A stretch of 64,000 bases of DNA. It comes from Candidatus Obscuribacterales bacterium. GTDB taxonomy: Bacteria > Cyanobacteriota > Vampirovibrionia > Obscuribacterales > Obscuribacteraceae. The translations under genes and the position numbers were made by a program. The notes under the pieces are model-generated. The model worked only from the letters and a program-made list of their open reading frames with translations. It searched no databases and was not told where the DNA came from. Every line of letters starts with the position of its first letter. Positions within the stretch are counted from its first letter, which is position 1. The stretch covers positions 1-64,000 of the forward strand of contig JAIETE010000025.1 in NCBI GenBank assembly GCA_019745505.1. Reading direction: 5' to 3'. Shown here in pieces: positions 1 to 8,213 of the stretch.

Positions 1-195
1 CACCCGTGCTTCGGATCTCTCAGAAAAGAGGCGGTCGAGGAGGCTCACGCGGCCGGATTGAAGGTCAATGCGTGGACCATAAATACTCCTCGCGAATGGG
101 CTATGGCTGTCGATTGGGAGTTGGACGGTGTGATCACAGACGATCCGCTGATATACAAAGCCTTTCTGCAGAAGCGCAAAGCGCTTTCCACTTAG
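1..195 (+). CDS. Glycerophosphodiester phosphodiesterase family protein, C-terminal end only
   Basis: The reading frame is open from base 1 and ends at TAG 193-195, so only the last 64 residues are visible. They read VNAWTINTPREWAMAV followed by DGVITDDPL, which is the characteristic last strand and helix of the GDPD TIM barrel (VNVWTVN...DGIITDYP in known members). These enzymes hydrolyse glycerophosphodiesters to glycerol-3-phosphate and an alcohol. The catalytic HD and E-x-E residues lie outside the window. The stop overlaps the stop of the convergent antiporter gene by three bases, so no room is left for a separate terminator. The family call is fairly safe; the substrate cannot be judged. 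Confidence 0.75.
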   Translation, partial: HPCFGSLRKEAVEEAHAAGLKVNAWTINTPREWAMAVDWELDGVITDDPLIYKAFLQKRKALST

Positions 196-1910
196 GCTTC
201 TTTCGCTTTGCCGACAGTTTCTGTTTCGCCCGTGGCTTCATTGCGTGCGATTGTTTGGTTCTTCTCTTGCTCAATATCGTCTTGTGACTGGCTCGCTGTT
301 TCTTTTGTTTCTACTTCTCGTCTCATCTGGGCTGCAGTCTCAAGCTTGTGGAGATGCTCTTCTTCTTGAAAGGCAATTTCAAACATTTTTCCGTCAAGTT
401 CTGCTTGGATTTTCTCTGCCAGTTCGTGGCTGATTGTACCTTCTCGCACTAACCCTTTGATCGAGTCCTTGCGTACATCCAGGATATGCAAGCGGGCGCT
501 CTCCAGTTCGAGCTTTTTCACAGATGCATCTTCCAAGTGCAGATCTTCAATCTGATTTTGCAGTTCTTTCTGGGTTTCGATTATCTCGTTTTCCAGTTTT
601 TGAAAAATGCTTGGGGAGATGTGCCCTAATTTTTTCAGATTCTTCAATTCCGTGAAAGCCTGGCTTTCAGCTATCAGACGACCTTTCAGCGCTTGATACT
701 GTTTGAACTTCGGGTTTGCTGGGCGGATACCTAGAAGCTTTACCAGAGGTTCTATAGTTAGGCCTTGAACCAACAAAGTAAACAGTACGACACCAAATGT
801 GGTGATAATGAAGGCTTCTCTGTCGGGGAAATTGAAAGGCAAGCTAAGTGCCAGCGCCATGCAAAGCGACCCTCTTAATGCGCCCCAGAAAAGCATATGT
901 TTCCAGCGTAAAGGAATCGGATGTTTCTTAGTTGCGCATAGCGCAGTCAAAATATAAGCGACGGGAATTCGTGCGACTAGTATTGCGACAATAGCAATTC
1001 CAATTAGCGGGCTATATTTCAAGAGCAGATTCATCTTCACCTGCAACCCGATGAAGAGGAAGACCAGTGAGTTTACAACGAAAGCAGCGTATTCCCAGAA
1101 GCTGTTTACGGCAAGCCGTGTTGTCGGCGACATACCCTTGCGACCGCCGTAATTGCCCATAACAATCCCTGCCGCTACTACCGATATGACCGGTGAAACG
1201 TGCATCTGCTCTGCGACAAGAAATGACCCATAGGCAAGAATCGTCGTTAGAGTGATTTCCAACAAGTGGTCGTCGAAATACCGAGTTATGGTCGAAGCTG
1301 CCATGCCGAGGATGCAACCAACGCCGACTCCACCTGCCACTTCGACGCAAAACTGCCCTAATGTGGTGTCCAGCGATAAAGTAGATTTTGCCAGGGTTAA
1401 GGCGAGAATTAGCTTGAAAAGTACGGCTGCCGTACCGTCATTGAAAAGACTCTCTCCTTCCAGAATCATTGTCAGTCGTTTGTCGATGCCGATTTTTCTA
1501 AAAAGCGCGAGCACTGAAATAGGGTCTGTGGCTGATATCAGGGCCCCGAAGAGAAACGCTGTCCCGAGTGCCATGCCGGCAAAGCGGTTCATGATACAGC
1601 CGACGACAGCCATAGAGACAACGACACCTAGCGTGGAAAGCACGGAGACCGAGACCCAGTTAGCTCTCAATTCATCCAGATGCAAATTCCAGGAAGCTTC
1701 GAAAAGAAGCGCCGGCAGGAAAACAAGCAAGATCAGCTCAGGGGTCATTTCAATTGGCGGCGAAACCTGGCTGACACCGATTGCCAGTCCGACAATGACC
1801 AGCGCAATCGAGTATGGAACACGCACCCACTTGACGGCGATTGCGACTGCCGATGCCACCAGCAGCAGTATTACCAATATATCGACGTGGAGAGTGTGAT
1901 GAGATTCCAC
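192..1910 (-). CDS. Na+/H+ antiporter, CPA1 (NhaP-like) family
   Basis: A 572-residue polytopic membrane protein with about a dozen hydrophobic segments in residues 8-400 and a hydrophilic, charged tail of about 170 residues with coiled-coil character. The CPA1 hallmark motifs are present: ATDP at residues 127-130 and FNDGT at 156-160, containing the acidic residues used for cation/proton exchange in this family. It should exchange cytoplasmic Na+ (or K+) for external protons and act in pH and salt homeostasis. The long tail is the usual place for regulation in this family. The start is a GTG (MESHHT) without a clear Shine-Dalgarno sequence. The ion preference cannot be read from sequence. 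Confidence 0.85.
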   Translation of the reverse strand: MESHHTLHVDILVILLLVASAVAIAVKWVRVPYSIALVIVGLAIGVSQVSPPIEMTPELILLVFLPALLFEASWNLHLDELRANWVSVSVLSTLGVVVSMAVVGCIMNRFAGMALGTAFLFGALISATDPISVLALFRKIGIDKRLTMILEGESLFNDGTAAVLFKLILALTLAKSTLSLDTTLGQFCVEVAGGVGVGCILGMAASTITRYFDDHLLEITLTTILAYGSFLVAEQMHVSPVISVVAAGIVMGNYGGRKGMSPTTRLAVNSFWEYAAFVVNSLVFLFIGLQVKMNLLLKYSPLIGIAIVAILVARIPVAYILTALCATKKHPIPLRWKHMLFWGALRGSLCMALALSLPFNFPDREAFIITTFGVVLFTLLVQGLTIEPLVKLLGIRPANPKFKQYQALKGRLIAESQAFTELKNLKKLGHISPSIFQKLENEIIETQKELQNQIEDLHLEDASVKKLELESARLHILDVRKDSIKGLVREGTISHELAEKIQAELDGKMFEIAFQEEEHLHKLETAAQMRREVETKETASQSQDDIEQEKNQTIARNEATGETETVGKAKEA

Positions 1911-2071
1911 AGTTGCGCTCGGAGAAAATATTGCGATAAATTCTTTATTCCCGCTGCTCCTCGCTATGCTTAAGTGCTCCTGAACTTAGTTGCGAAGCTG
2001 CTGATATTATAAGTTTTGTGCGTCCGATAGAACTGACCGTTGCATGGAGCAAGCAGCAAGATCTAAATTGC

Positions 2072-2494
2072 CTAGCGCAGTTGCTGGCGAACAATCTTCG
2101 AGACGACGGGTATTTCTGCCTCTTTGCCCATGAGCGAGAAGACCAGCCCATAGAGCAGAAGTAAATAGCCGATTTGAACCACCCAGCCGATGGCCGTGGG
2201 CAGCCAGCCGATTAGCTGTTCTCCACCACCGGGAACCAGTTGCAGCATGCCACCGACGATATTCACGAATATGCTGGCAGTCATATTAATCAGGAGACCC
2301 ATAATGGCCAGGAGAATGCTCTGGAGAAAGTGAAAGCGGAAAAAGGTCGTGCGTGCGTAACGACCCTGGATGATCGTGTAAATCAATCCCGACAGCCCTA
2401 GGGTCAGGTAGTTGAGCCCGGCCATAATTCGCTCGAGCCCGTCGGTGTTGCTTCCGCCACCTTTGCCGAATTTGCCTGTATTGATAACGGGCAT
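2072..2494 (-). CDS. Tic20-like small integral membrane protein
   Basis: 140 residues with four hydrophobic segments. Two stretches match the Tic20 family: FFRFHFLQSILLAIM, corresponding to the conserved 'RFN-xQA-I' segment of cyanobacterial and plastid Tic20, and the C-terminal EAEIPVVSKIVRQQLR, corresponding to 'AEIPxISDAV...QVR'. Tic20 is a protein-import channel component in chloroplast inner envelopes; the bacterial homologues have no established role. The start ATG at 2494 has a good Shine-Dalgarno (AGGAGA, 6 bases upstream). It is flanked by intergenic DNA on both sides and is probably monocistronic. The family assignment is by motif reading, not by search. Confidence 0.7.
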   Translation of the reverse strand: MPVINTGKFGKGGGSNTDGLERIMAGLNYLTLGLSGLIYTIIQGRYARTTFFRFHFLQSILLAIMGLLINMTASIFVNIVGGMLQLVPGGGEQLIGWLPTAIGWVVQIGYLLLLYGLVFSLMGKEAEIPVVSKIVRQQLR

Positions 2495-2789
2495 TGCTTT
2501 TCATCTCCTGGACGAATGTCTCTACAGGCTAATTGTAACTGGAACACCCCGTCACTGCACTGCGGTTTAGGATAGGCGGCAAGGCGGGTTAGGATGGGCG
2601 GATGTGGGCGGATGTGGGCGGTGGTGGGCGGTGGTGGAGCCGCTTTGATTTGGTTGTCCGGGCTGGCGATCTCCGGAAGCCCCGTGCCTGTCGCACTAAG
2701 AGCGTAGATTAAACGCATACCTGTCGGCTGAGACCGGCTCAGAGCTTGTAATGGGATTGCTTTAGAATCCAAAGGGGCACATTGATTCT
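2495..2789. other. Intergenic region with a G-rich 10-bp periodic repeat
   Basis: Divergent intergenic region between the Tic20-like gene and the diguanylate cyclase. Bases 2586-2640 consist of a degenerate 10-bp tandem unit (TGTGGGCGGA/T) in which GGGCG recurs at 2596, 2606, 2616 and 2626. No gene is recognised. The promoter of the diguanylate cyclase must lie between this array and 2790, but I cannot point to a convincing -35/-10 pair. Confidence 0.6.
2586..2640 (+). repeat. 10-bp G-rich tandem repeat, possible G-quadruplex
   Basis: At least four direct copies of a GGGCGG(A/T)(T/G)G(T/G) unit with strict 10-bp spacing. Four or more GGG runs on the plus strand within 35 bases satisfy the simple pattern for G-quadruplex formation. 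It lies 150-200 bp upstream of the diguanylate cyclase start. Confidence 0.6.
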
Positions 2790-4532
2790 ATGTCGTCTGC
2801 CAAAGATAGCTATCTGCAACAGATTCGCCTCCTGTCCGTTCTGGACTTGGAGGAATTATCAGGCGTTGTCGCCGCCATAGCCCACGAACTCATTGACGCT
2901 AAAGCCGTAGGAGTCGTCTTGTACGACCCCGACATGGAAGCTTTGAGCGACAGGTACTGGTTTGGCGAACACAAAAAAGACTTGAGCGTGGTCGGCGAGC
3001 CTTTCTGTGAAGACTACGAGGAGAATGACGAGGACACCTTCGAGGTCAATTTCGGGGACCTCGGTATAGACCTGCCGGAGTCCATGCTGCCTGTATATTG
3101 TCACCAGGTGCGCAAGCAAGGAGAACTGGTCGCCTGCCTGCTTCTGTCCGCCCCCCGAGTGAAGTGCGAAGAGATAGGCCCTGCTTTTGCCGAGCTGCCG
3201 ATTGCCCTGGCGCTCCACAATGCCTGGACGACAATTGAGCTGAGCCGTGAAAACAGTCGTTTGCGCTCCAGCTATGAAGAAATAGAGAAGAAGACCGGCA
3301 TGCTCGAAGAGCAGACGATGAAACTCATTCACGACGTGACGATACGCGACAGTATTCGCACCAAGAATGTCGAGCGCGAACGCCTTGTTTACCTGATTTC
3401 AAATCTTGTTCGCAGTTCAATGGACATTCAGAAAGTGCTTGACACCACGGTTGAGAAAATCGGAGAAGAGTTTGCACTGAACCGCTGCATCGTACTTCGT
3501 TCGATGGATATGAAAGGGCTGGAAGTCAGCGAATTCAGAACCGAATCCGTCAAATCGATCAAAGATTTGTTCTTCTCGGAGGCTGGATTTGAGTTTGCGC
3601 ATCAGGCTCTGAGCAAGACGGCGCCGCAAGATTTCGGCGACCCCGATTCCGATGTGCATGTTGCTTACGATCGCGAGTTTCTCAAAAAACTTGGCATTCG
3701 CTCGGCACTGATTGTGCCTCTGATCATGCGTGAACGCGTTCTGGGTGTTCTGTTTCTTCAAGATTGCACGAATCCGCGCGACTGGAGCATTGACGACATA
3801 TCGACAATCGGATCGCTGGCCGACAATCTTTCCGTGGCAATTGAAAATGCCGAATTGCACCAGGAAATCGCCAGACAGGCTGTGACGGATGGCTTGACCG
3901 GAGTGGCCAATCGCCGCAGCTTCAACGAGTCTTTCAGCCGCGAGTTCGAGCGCGCCAGGCGTTATAACGAGCCTCTTTCACTGGTTATTATCGACCTCGA
4001 CTTCTTGAAGAAGATCAACGACACCTACGGTCACAAAGCCGGCGACGATGCGATTGCCAGTATCGGAAAATTGCTCAAACAATCATCTCGGGTCAGTGAT
4101 TTGCCTGCCCGGTACGGCGGTGAAGAATTCTGTCTTCTGCTCCCGAATACCGAGCTCGATATGGCCGAACAGCTTGCTGAGCGGATTCGCCGCAAGATCA
4201 ACGAAGTGCATGTCGAGGGTCCGGGTAATATTTCGGCGTCAATTGGTGTGGCTAGTTATCCGAGTCATGCGGACGATCCGGATTTGCTCTTCCAGAAAGC
4301 CGACACGGCACTTTATGCAGCCAAGCAGAGCGGCCGCAACCGCGTTCATGTGGCAAACAAGGACGACACCACGCACCTGACACATTTCACCGACAAGATG
4401 AGCGACATCATCGAGTCGGGCGCTCACGGCGAAGACGCCTCTGACAGTAAAGGAAACGGGCATTCGGAACCAAAGTCCTCGCTTCCTCCTGAAAAAAAAA
4501 GTTCAACTAAGAAGCTAGTCGATACACATTAG
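2790..4532 (+). CDS. GAF-GGDEF diguanylate cyclase
   Basis: 580 residues, soluble. The N-terminal 150 residues look like a divergent GAF-type sensor fold, followed by a coiled coil (about 150-200), a second GAF domain (about 205-355) and a complete GGDEF domain (about 365-525). The active-site motif is GGEEF at residues 443-447, and an allosteric inhibition site R-x-x-D (R434-D437) sits exactly five residues before it, so the enzyme should make cyclic di-GMP from two GTP and be product-inhibited. The C-terminal 55 residues are hydrophilic and low-complexity. This is the only one of three GGDEF proteins in the window with an intact catalytic motif. The start ATG has only a distant AAAGGGG upstream. 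The signal sensed by the GAF domains is unknown. Confidence 0.9.
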   Translation: MSSAKDSYLQQIRLLSVLDLEELSGVVAAIAHELIDAKAVGVVLYDPDMEALSDRYWFGEHKKDLSVVGEPFCEDYEENDEDTFEVNFGDLGIDLPESMLPVYCHQVRKQGELVACLLLSAPRVKCEEIGPAFAELPIALALHNAWTTIELSRENSRLRSSYEEIEKKTGMLEEQTMKLIHDVTIRDSIRTKNVERERLVYLISNLVRSSMDIQKVLDTTVEKIGEEFALNRCIVLRSMDMKGLEVSEFRTESVKSIKDLFFSEAGFEFAHQALSKTAPQDFGDPDSDVHVAYDREFLKKLGIRSALIVPLIMRERVLGVLFLQDCTNPRDWSIDDISTIGSLADNLSVAIENAELHQEIARQAVTDGLTGVANRRSFNESFSREFERARRYNEPLSLVIIDLDFLKKINDTYGHKAGDDAIASIGKLLKQSSRVSDLPARYGGEEFCLLLPNTELDMAEQLAERIRRKINEVHVEGPGNISASIGVASYPSHADDPDLLFQKADTALYAAKQSGRNRVHVANKDDTTHLTHFTDKMSDIIESGAHGEDASDSKGNGHSEPKSSLPPEKKSSTKKLVDTH

Positions 4533-4824
4533 CGGCTAGACGACGACAAAAGAGGAAACAGGACATCTCAGGCAGCCGGAATCTGCTTGGATGAGACCCG
4601 ACGGTAAGTTTTTGTCTAGGGAAAGTCCTGAGGCAATGAAAGTTCTGGTCGGTTATAAAACAAGTTATGACGCCGAGTGAAAATACAAAGCTGAAGAAAC
4701 CTATAAAGATGAGTGATCGACTGACGTTTAAGTCTATCTTGCGGGCATGAAGTCTATGATCGGGTTTTGTAGGAAGTAATAAGCAGGACTGAAACAGCCG
4801 GCAGTTTTCTAAGGAGAAGACGCA

Positions 4825-5307
4825 ATGGGATTATTAGATGACGTTGTCCAGGGGATCGGCAAAGAAGTCAGCCGTGTACAGGCACGCGGTCAGGAAATGA
4901 TGCAGAGCTTCAACTTGCAGAACCAGATTCGTGAGTTGGAGAAGAAGAAAACCGGAAAACTCCTCGAGATCGGTCGTCTGGTTACGGATAAGTATGTCAA
5001 AGGTGATGATGTCGCTGAAGACGTTCTCAAAGACAAGGCCAATGAAGTCGCCGGTTATGAAAGCGAAATGCAGATTTTGCAAGCCGAGATGGACAGCCTG
5101 AAAGTGGACACCGAAGTGCCTACATCTAAAAAAGCAGAAAAAGGTGCCGGCTTCCATACATCGCCGGGTTATGAATGTCCCAACTGTCATGCTCCTGCCG
5201 CTCGCGACAAGGCTTTTTGCCCGAGCTGCGGCGAGTCGCTGAAAAAGGCCGGCTCATCGTCGGCGCCGTCCGATGATATCGTCGATGTCGAGCCTAACGG
5301 CAACTAG
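4825..5307 (+). CDS. Coiled-coil protein with C-terminal zinc ribbon
   Basis: 160 residues. Residues 1-95 are a predicted long amphipathic helix/coiled coil, followed by a linker and a zinc ribbon of the CPNC-x(12)-CPSC type near residues 117-136, ending in an acidic disordered tail. The start ATG has a strong AAGGAG seven bases upstream. A near-palindromic hairpin with a T-rich 3' flank (5329-5360) follows as a likely terminator, so the gene seems monocistronic. I do not recognise a specific family; the combination suggests a cytoplasmic scaffold or regulatory protein. The zinc ribbon resembles that of the neighbouring M48 protease in type. Confidence 0.75.
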   Translation: MGLLDDVVQGIGKEVSRVQARGQEMMQSFNLQNQIRELEKKKTGKLLEIGRLVTDKYVKGDDVAEDVLKDKANEVAGYESEMQILQAEMDSLKVDTEVPTSKKAEKGAGFHTSPGYECPNCHAPAARDKAFCPSCGESLKKAGSSSAPSDDIVDVEPNGN

Positions 5308-5328
5308 TTCCAAACATTTCAGTTTAGC

Positions 5329-5360
5329 GTGGGGGCGCATTGCATGCGCCCTTTCTTGCT
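5329..5360 (+). terminator. Hairpin terminator and left 24-bp inverted repeat
   Basis: The 24 bases 5329-5352 contain a near-palindrome (GGGCGCAT-TGC-ATGCGCCC) followed by CTTTCTTGCT, placed 22 bp after the stop of the zinc-ribbon gene. The identical 24 bases occur in inverted orientation at 5629-5652. Confidence 0.6.
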
Positions 5361-5430
5361 ATTTATCTCTGAACAACAAATAAAGGTGCATGGCATGAAG
5401 GCTCATTGCATTGGGCAAATTGCATGAGCC

Positions 5431-5615
5431 GCTTTTGTTGTTTGGCCGCTTTTGCTGTTTGCCCACTTTGCTGTTTGGCCGCTTTTGCTGTTTGGCCGCT
5501 TTTGCTGTTTGGCCGCTTTTGCTGTTTGGCCGCTTTTGCTGTTTGCCCACTTTGCTGTTTGGCCACTTTTGCTGTTTGACCGCTTTTGCTGTTTGGCCGC
5601 TTTTGCCGTTTGGTT
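5431..5615 (+). repeat. Tandem array of eleven 17-bp repeats
   Basis: Eleven consecutive units of GCTTTTGCTGTTTGGCC. Nine are 17 bp and two (5465-5480 and 5549-5564) are 16-bp variants that lack one T and start with A. Differences are single-base (GCCC for GGCC, GACC for GGCC). The 17-bp period is not a multiple of three, so it is maintained as DNA or RNA rather than as a protein repeat. A further hairpin of about 30 bp (GGCTCAT...ATGAGCC, about 5399-5430) lies directly before the array. Confidence 0.95.
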
Positions 5616-5618
5616 CTA

Positions 5619-5652
5619 TAGAAAAATGAGGGCGCATGCAATGCGCCCCCAC
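5619..5652 (-). terminator. Hairpin terminator and right 24-bp inverted repeat
   Basis: Read on the minus strand, the GGGCGCAT/ATGCGCCC hairpin at 5629-5652 is followed by TCATTTTTC, 46 bp after the stop of the M48 protease gene. The 24 bases are identical, in inverted orientation, to 5329-5352, so the two convergent genes end at the same hairpin sequence with the 17-bp array between them. Confidence 0.6.
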
Positions 5653-5698
5653 TAAAAAACAATAGCGTTTGAATCCCCGAGACCTGCAGCAGAGCCTG

Positions 5699-6628
5699 CT
5701 ACACGCGGGAATTTTTGCCGCAATCCGGACAGAAGAAGAACGATGGGCTGATCTTCGAGCCGCAATGCGGGCACGGGCGCAGACCCAATCCTGGTTCTTC
5801 GGTCGGATAGCGACCGGCTAAAATTTCTTTGTATTGCTTGCTTTCCGACCAGAGTTTGATTTCCTTGGCGCGGTAAACCGGCACGGGGTGTGTCAACCAC
5901 AATTCGTTCAACAGTTTGAAGACTTTGTTGAGCGTGCTGTAATCGAGCTCTTCATAAGAGTCGGCTTGTTTCAAGAATTCCTTTGGATCGATTTGATCGT
6001 AGATGCACTTCGAGCCGGCAGAAAGTTTCATATGAACGTGCAAGCAAACATTGACGTCTTGCGTGACGAGAAGCTCCGCTCGGTCTGCCGACATTTCGGC
6101 TTTGCGGAACCAGTCGTACAATGCCACTGCTACTCCGGCCGATGCAATCCTCGCCAGCCCCATCGTCTTTGCCAGTTCGTAAAGTAGAACGGCGATGCTT
6201 CGATAGAGCACGTGTCCGCATTTTACGTGTCCGAGTTCATGACCGAGAACGCCCATCAACTCTTCTTCCGTAAGAAGGTCGACAAGCGCCGAGTGTATGG
6301 CGATGAAAGGGCGCTCGGCGCCGAATGTGAAAGCATTGACGTAGGGGCTGGAGACTAGGAACAAGTCCGGTTCGTGCACATCAAGGATGTCGCAAGCTTC
6401 GCGGAACATCGCGTAGATCTTTGGACACTGCTTCGGCGTCACGTGAACAGCCTGACCGATCATTTGAATACGGAAGACCTTTTCAAATCCAAGCTCGAAG
6501 AACTTGCGCAGAACGACGTCCAGGACGGGAATCTTCTTCAGGGCATCCAGCGCCGCTTTGTCGGCAGGATGTTCAAAAGCCCCTGAAGTGAGGCGCGGAA
6601 ACTTCTTTTTAGATGTAGCGGTAGTCAT
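5699..6628 (-). CDS. M48-family zinc metalloprotease with C-terminal zinc ribbon
   Basis: 309 residues. The zinc-binding HExxH motif is HELGH at residues 130-134 and the third ligand is in EMSAD (E178; D182 is the conserved downstream acid), the arrangement of M48 (HtpX/Ste24) peptidases. Unlike HtpX there are no strong membrane segments in the N-terminal 60 residues; weakly hydrophobic stretches flank residues 145-172. The last 25 residues form a CPHC-x(10)-CPDC zinc ribbon. The start ATG is preceded by GGAGG. It is likely an intracellular protease; a quality-control role is an inference from the family. Confidence 0.85.
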   Translation of the reverse strand: MTTATSKKKFPRLTSGAFEHPADKAALDALKKIPVLDVVLRKFFELGFEKVFRIQMIGQAVHVTPKQCPKIYAMFREACDILDVHEPDLFLVSSPYVNAFTFGAERPFIAIHSALVDLLTEEELMGVLGHELGHVKCGHVLYRSIAVLLYELAKTMGLARIASAGVAVALYDWFRKAEMSADRAELLVTQDVNVCLHVHMKLSAGSKCIYDQIDPKEFLKQADSYEELDYSTLNKVFKLLNELWLTHPVPVYRAKEIKLWSESKQYKEILAGRYPTEEPGLGLRPCPHCGSKISPSFFFCPDCGKNSRV

Positions 6629-6877
6629 TTAGCCTCCAGTGGCTTTATAGCTTGACCGGTCGTACGGCTTGCTCGGTATCCGTTTTGGTTGCCCTCGCGG
6701 GCGGCTCGGAATTGGTTGCCGTCTTCACTTAATAGATTGTTCTAACCCGTTTTTACCCGAAAAAGCTCGCCTTGGAGCGAGCTCAAGATAAATACATCGT
6801 GAAATCACAAAACTTCAGTCTTAACCCGGGAAACCGCCTGGGGATGAGGCAAACTAATTTCGCGGTCTAATGACCTT

Positions 6878-8203
6878 TTAGACGCTAACTGTTCTGGCTT
6901 CGGCGGAATTGGATATCGGTTCGGCGCTGGGCTCGACTGGTTGCGGGACTACCGAGTGACTGTGAACGCTCAAATTGTGATGCTCATCCCCAGAACCCAA
7001 TCCGGTCGTGCCGTCCTTTGTATCGTCGAATTCGCCTTCCCAGCGCGCAAGCACGCATGACGCCAGGCAATTGCCCAGAACGTTGACTGACGTGCGCGCC
7101 ATGTCCATCACCGTGTCGACGCCGAGAATGAGCGCAACGCCAGCCAGGGGCAGATTGAATGAGGCGAGTGTCCCGGCCAGAATCACCAGCGATGCACGTG
7201 GCACTGCTGCCACACCCTTGCTGGTCAGCATGAGCGTGAGCATCATCAGAATTTGTTGTTCGAGGGTCAGGTTTACACCGGCGGCTTGTGCGACAAAGAC
7301 AGACGCCAGCGAAAGATAGAGAGTCGTTCCGTCCAGATTGAACGTGTAGCCCAATGGCAAAACGAAGCTGACGATTTTCTTCGGCACTCCTATGGACTCC
7401 ATCGCAGTCAGCGCTTTCGGCAGCGCAGCCTCACTGGATGTCGTAGAGAAGGCAATGAAAAATGGCTCCCTGACCGCACGAGCGAATTTGCCCAGAGGAA
7501 TCCTGGCCATAGCTGCGACCGGCAGAAGCACGCAAACGATGAAAACGAAAAGGGCGAGATAAAGAGTTCCGACAAGCTGCGCAAGTTTCAAAAGCACGTG
7601 CAATCCATGCTCTCCTACGGTGGCTGCCATCGCGCATGCTACACCGATAGGGGCAAACTTCATTACGTAGCCGGTGTATTTGAACATGACATTGGCGAGG
7701 CTCTGGCAGAACTCGAGGATCACGGTCGCCCTGGTAGCGCTAACGGCCAGAGCAAATATGATTGAGAAGACCACTATCTGCAGTACATCGCCACGAGCCA
7801 TCGAATCAATGACGCTGGTTGGAAAAATATGCACAATCAAATCTGAAACCGACGGTTGCTTGGCAATTTCGCCCACTTTCGCCGCGGCGTCGAGCTGCAC
7901 TCCAACACCTGGTTTCAAAACGTTCACCAAAAGAAGCCCGATTGCCAAAGCAAATGTCGTCACCACTTCGAAATAGAGAAACGCCTTGGCGCTCAAACGT
8001 CCCAGAGAGTGTGCGCTCTCCATGCCTGCAATGCCCACTACCAAGGTCGCGAACACGAGCGGGGCGATGATGGTTTTGATCAGGTGAATGAAGATTGTCC
8101 CACCCGGTGCTATCGCCGTGCCTACTTGCGGAAATAATGCGCCGATTGCGATTCCGACTACAAGCCCGATGAATATTTGCACAGTCAGACTGGGTGCTTT
8201 CAT
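6878..8203 (-). CDS. Dicarboxylate/amino acid:cation symporter (DAACS, GltP/DctA-like)
   Basis: 441 residues with about eight transmembrane segments plus the two re-entrant loops of the family. Recognisable motifs are GYTFNLDGTTLYL, SKGVAAVPRASLV (the serine/proline-rich HP2 loop) and the substrate/Na+ region GVDTVMDMARTSVNVLGN. Members take up C4-dicarboxylates, glutamate or aspartate with H+ or Na+. The last 40 residues are a hydrophilic extension. The ATG lies 10 bases after the stop of the upstream Tat-signal protein gene and has no obvious Shine-Dalgarno of its own, so it is probably translationally coupled to it. The exact substrate is undetermined. Confidence 0.88.
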   Translation of the reverse strand: MKAPSLTVQIFIGLVVGIAIGALFPQVGTAIAPGGTIFIHLIKTIIAPLVFATLVVGIAGMESAHSLGRLSAKAFLYFEVVTTFALAIGLLLVNVLKPGVGVQLDAAAKVGEIAKQPSVSDLIVHIFPTSVIDSMARGDVLQIVVFSIIFALAVSATRATVILEFCQSLANVMFKYTGYVMKFAPIGVACAMAATVGEHGLHVLLKLAQLVGTLYLALFVFIVCVLLPVAAMARIPLGKFARAVREPFFIAFSTTSSEAALPKALTAMESIGVPKKIVSFVLPLGYTFNLDGTTLYLSLASVFVAQAAGVNLTLEQQILMMLTLMLTSKGVAAVPRASLVILAGTLASFNLPLAGVALILGVDTVMDMARTSVNVLGNCLASCVLARWEGEFDDTKDGTTGLGSGDEHHNLSVHSHSVVPQPVEPSAEPISNSAEARTVSV

Positions 8204-8213
8204 GGCGATGCGC

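Noticed and set aside
1252-1899. Plus-strand ORF of 215 codons opposite the antiporter
   Set aside because: It lies entirely inside the antiporter gene, has Ser/Thr-rich shadow composition and no family features.
4533-4824. Cyclic di-GMP riboswitch or other structured RNA after the diguanylate cyclase gene
   Set aside because: I looked for the conserved GEMM core and for a tetraloop-receptor arrangement and found neither; the stretch shows no strong long stem. I see nothing identifiable in it apart from the AAGGAG of the next gene.
5431-5615. CRISPR array
   Set aside because: The repeats are only 17 bp and directly adjacent, without unique spacers, and no cas genes are present.
5359-5662. 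Two minus-strand ORFs of 97 and 99 codons across the 17-bp repeat array, rich in Lys, Gln and Ala
   Set aside because: The 17-bp period cycles through all three frames and contains no stop codon, so long open frames arise automatically. There is no ribosome binding site and the frames cover the hairpins at both ends.
5699-6628. HtpX identity for the M48 protease
   Set aside because: HtpX has four membrane helices including two near the N-terminus; this protein has a hydrophilic N-terminus and a zinc ribbon, so only the family level is claimed.
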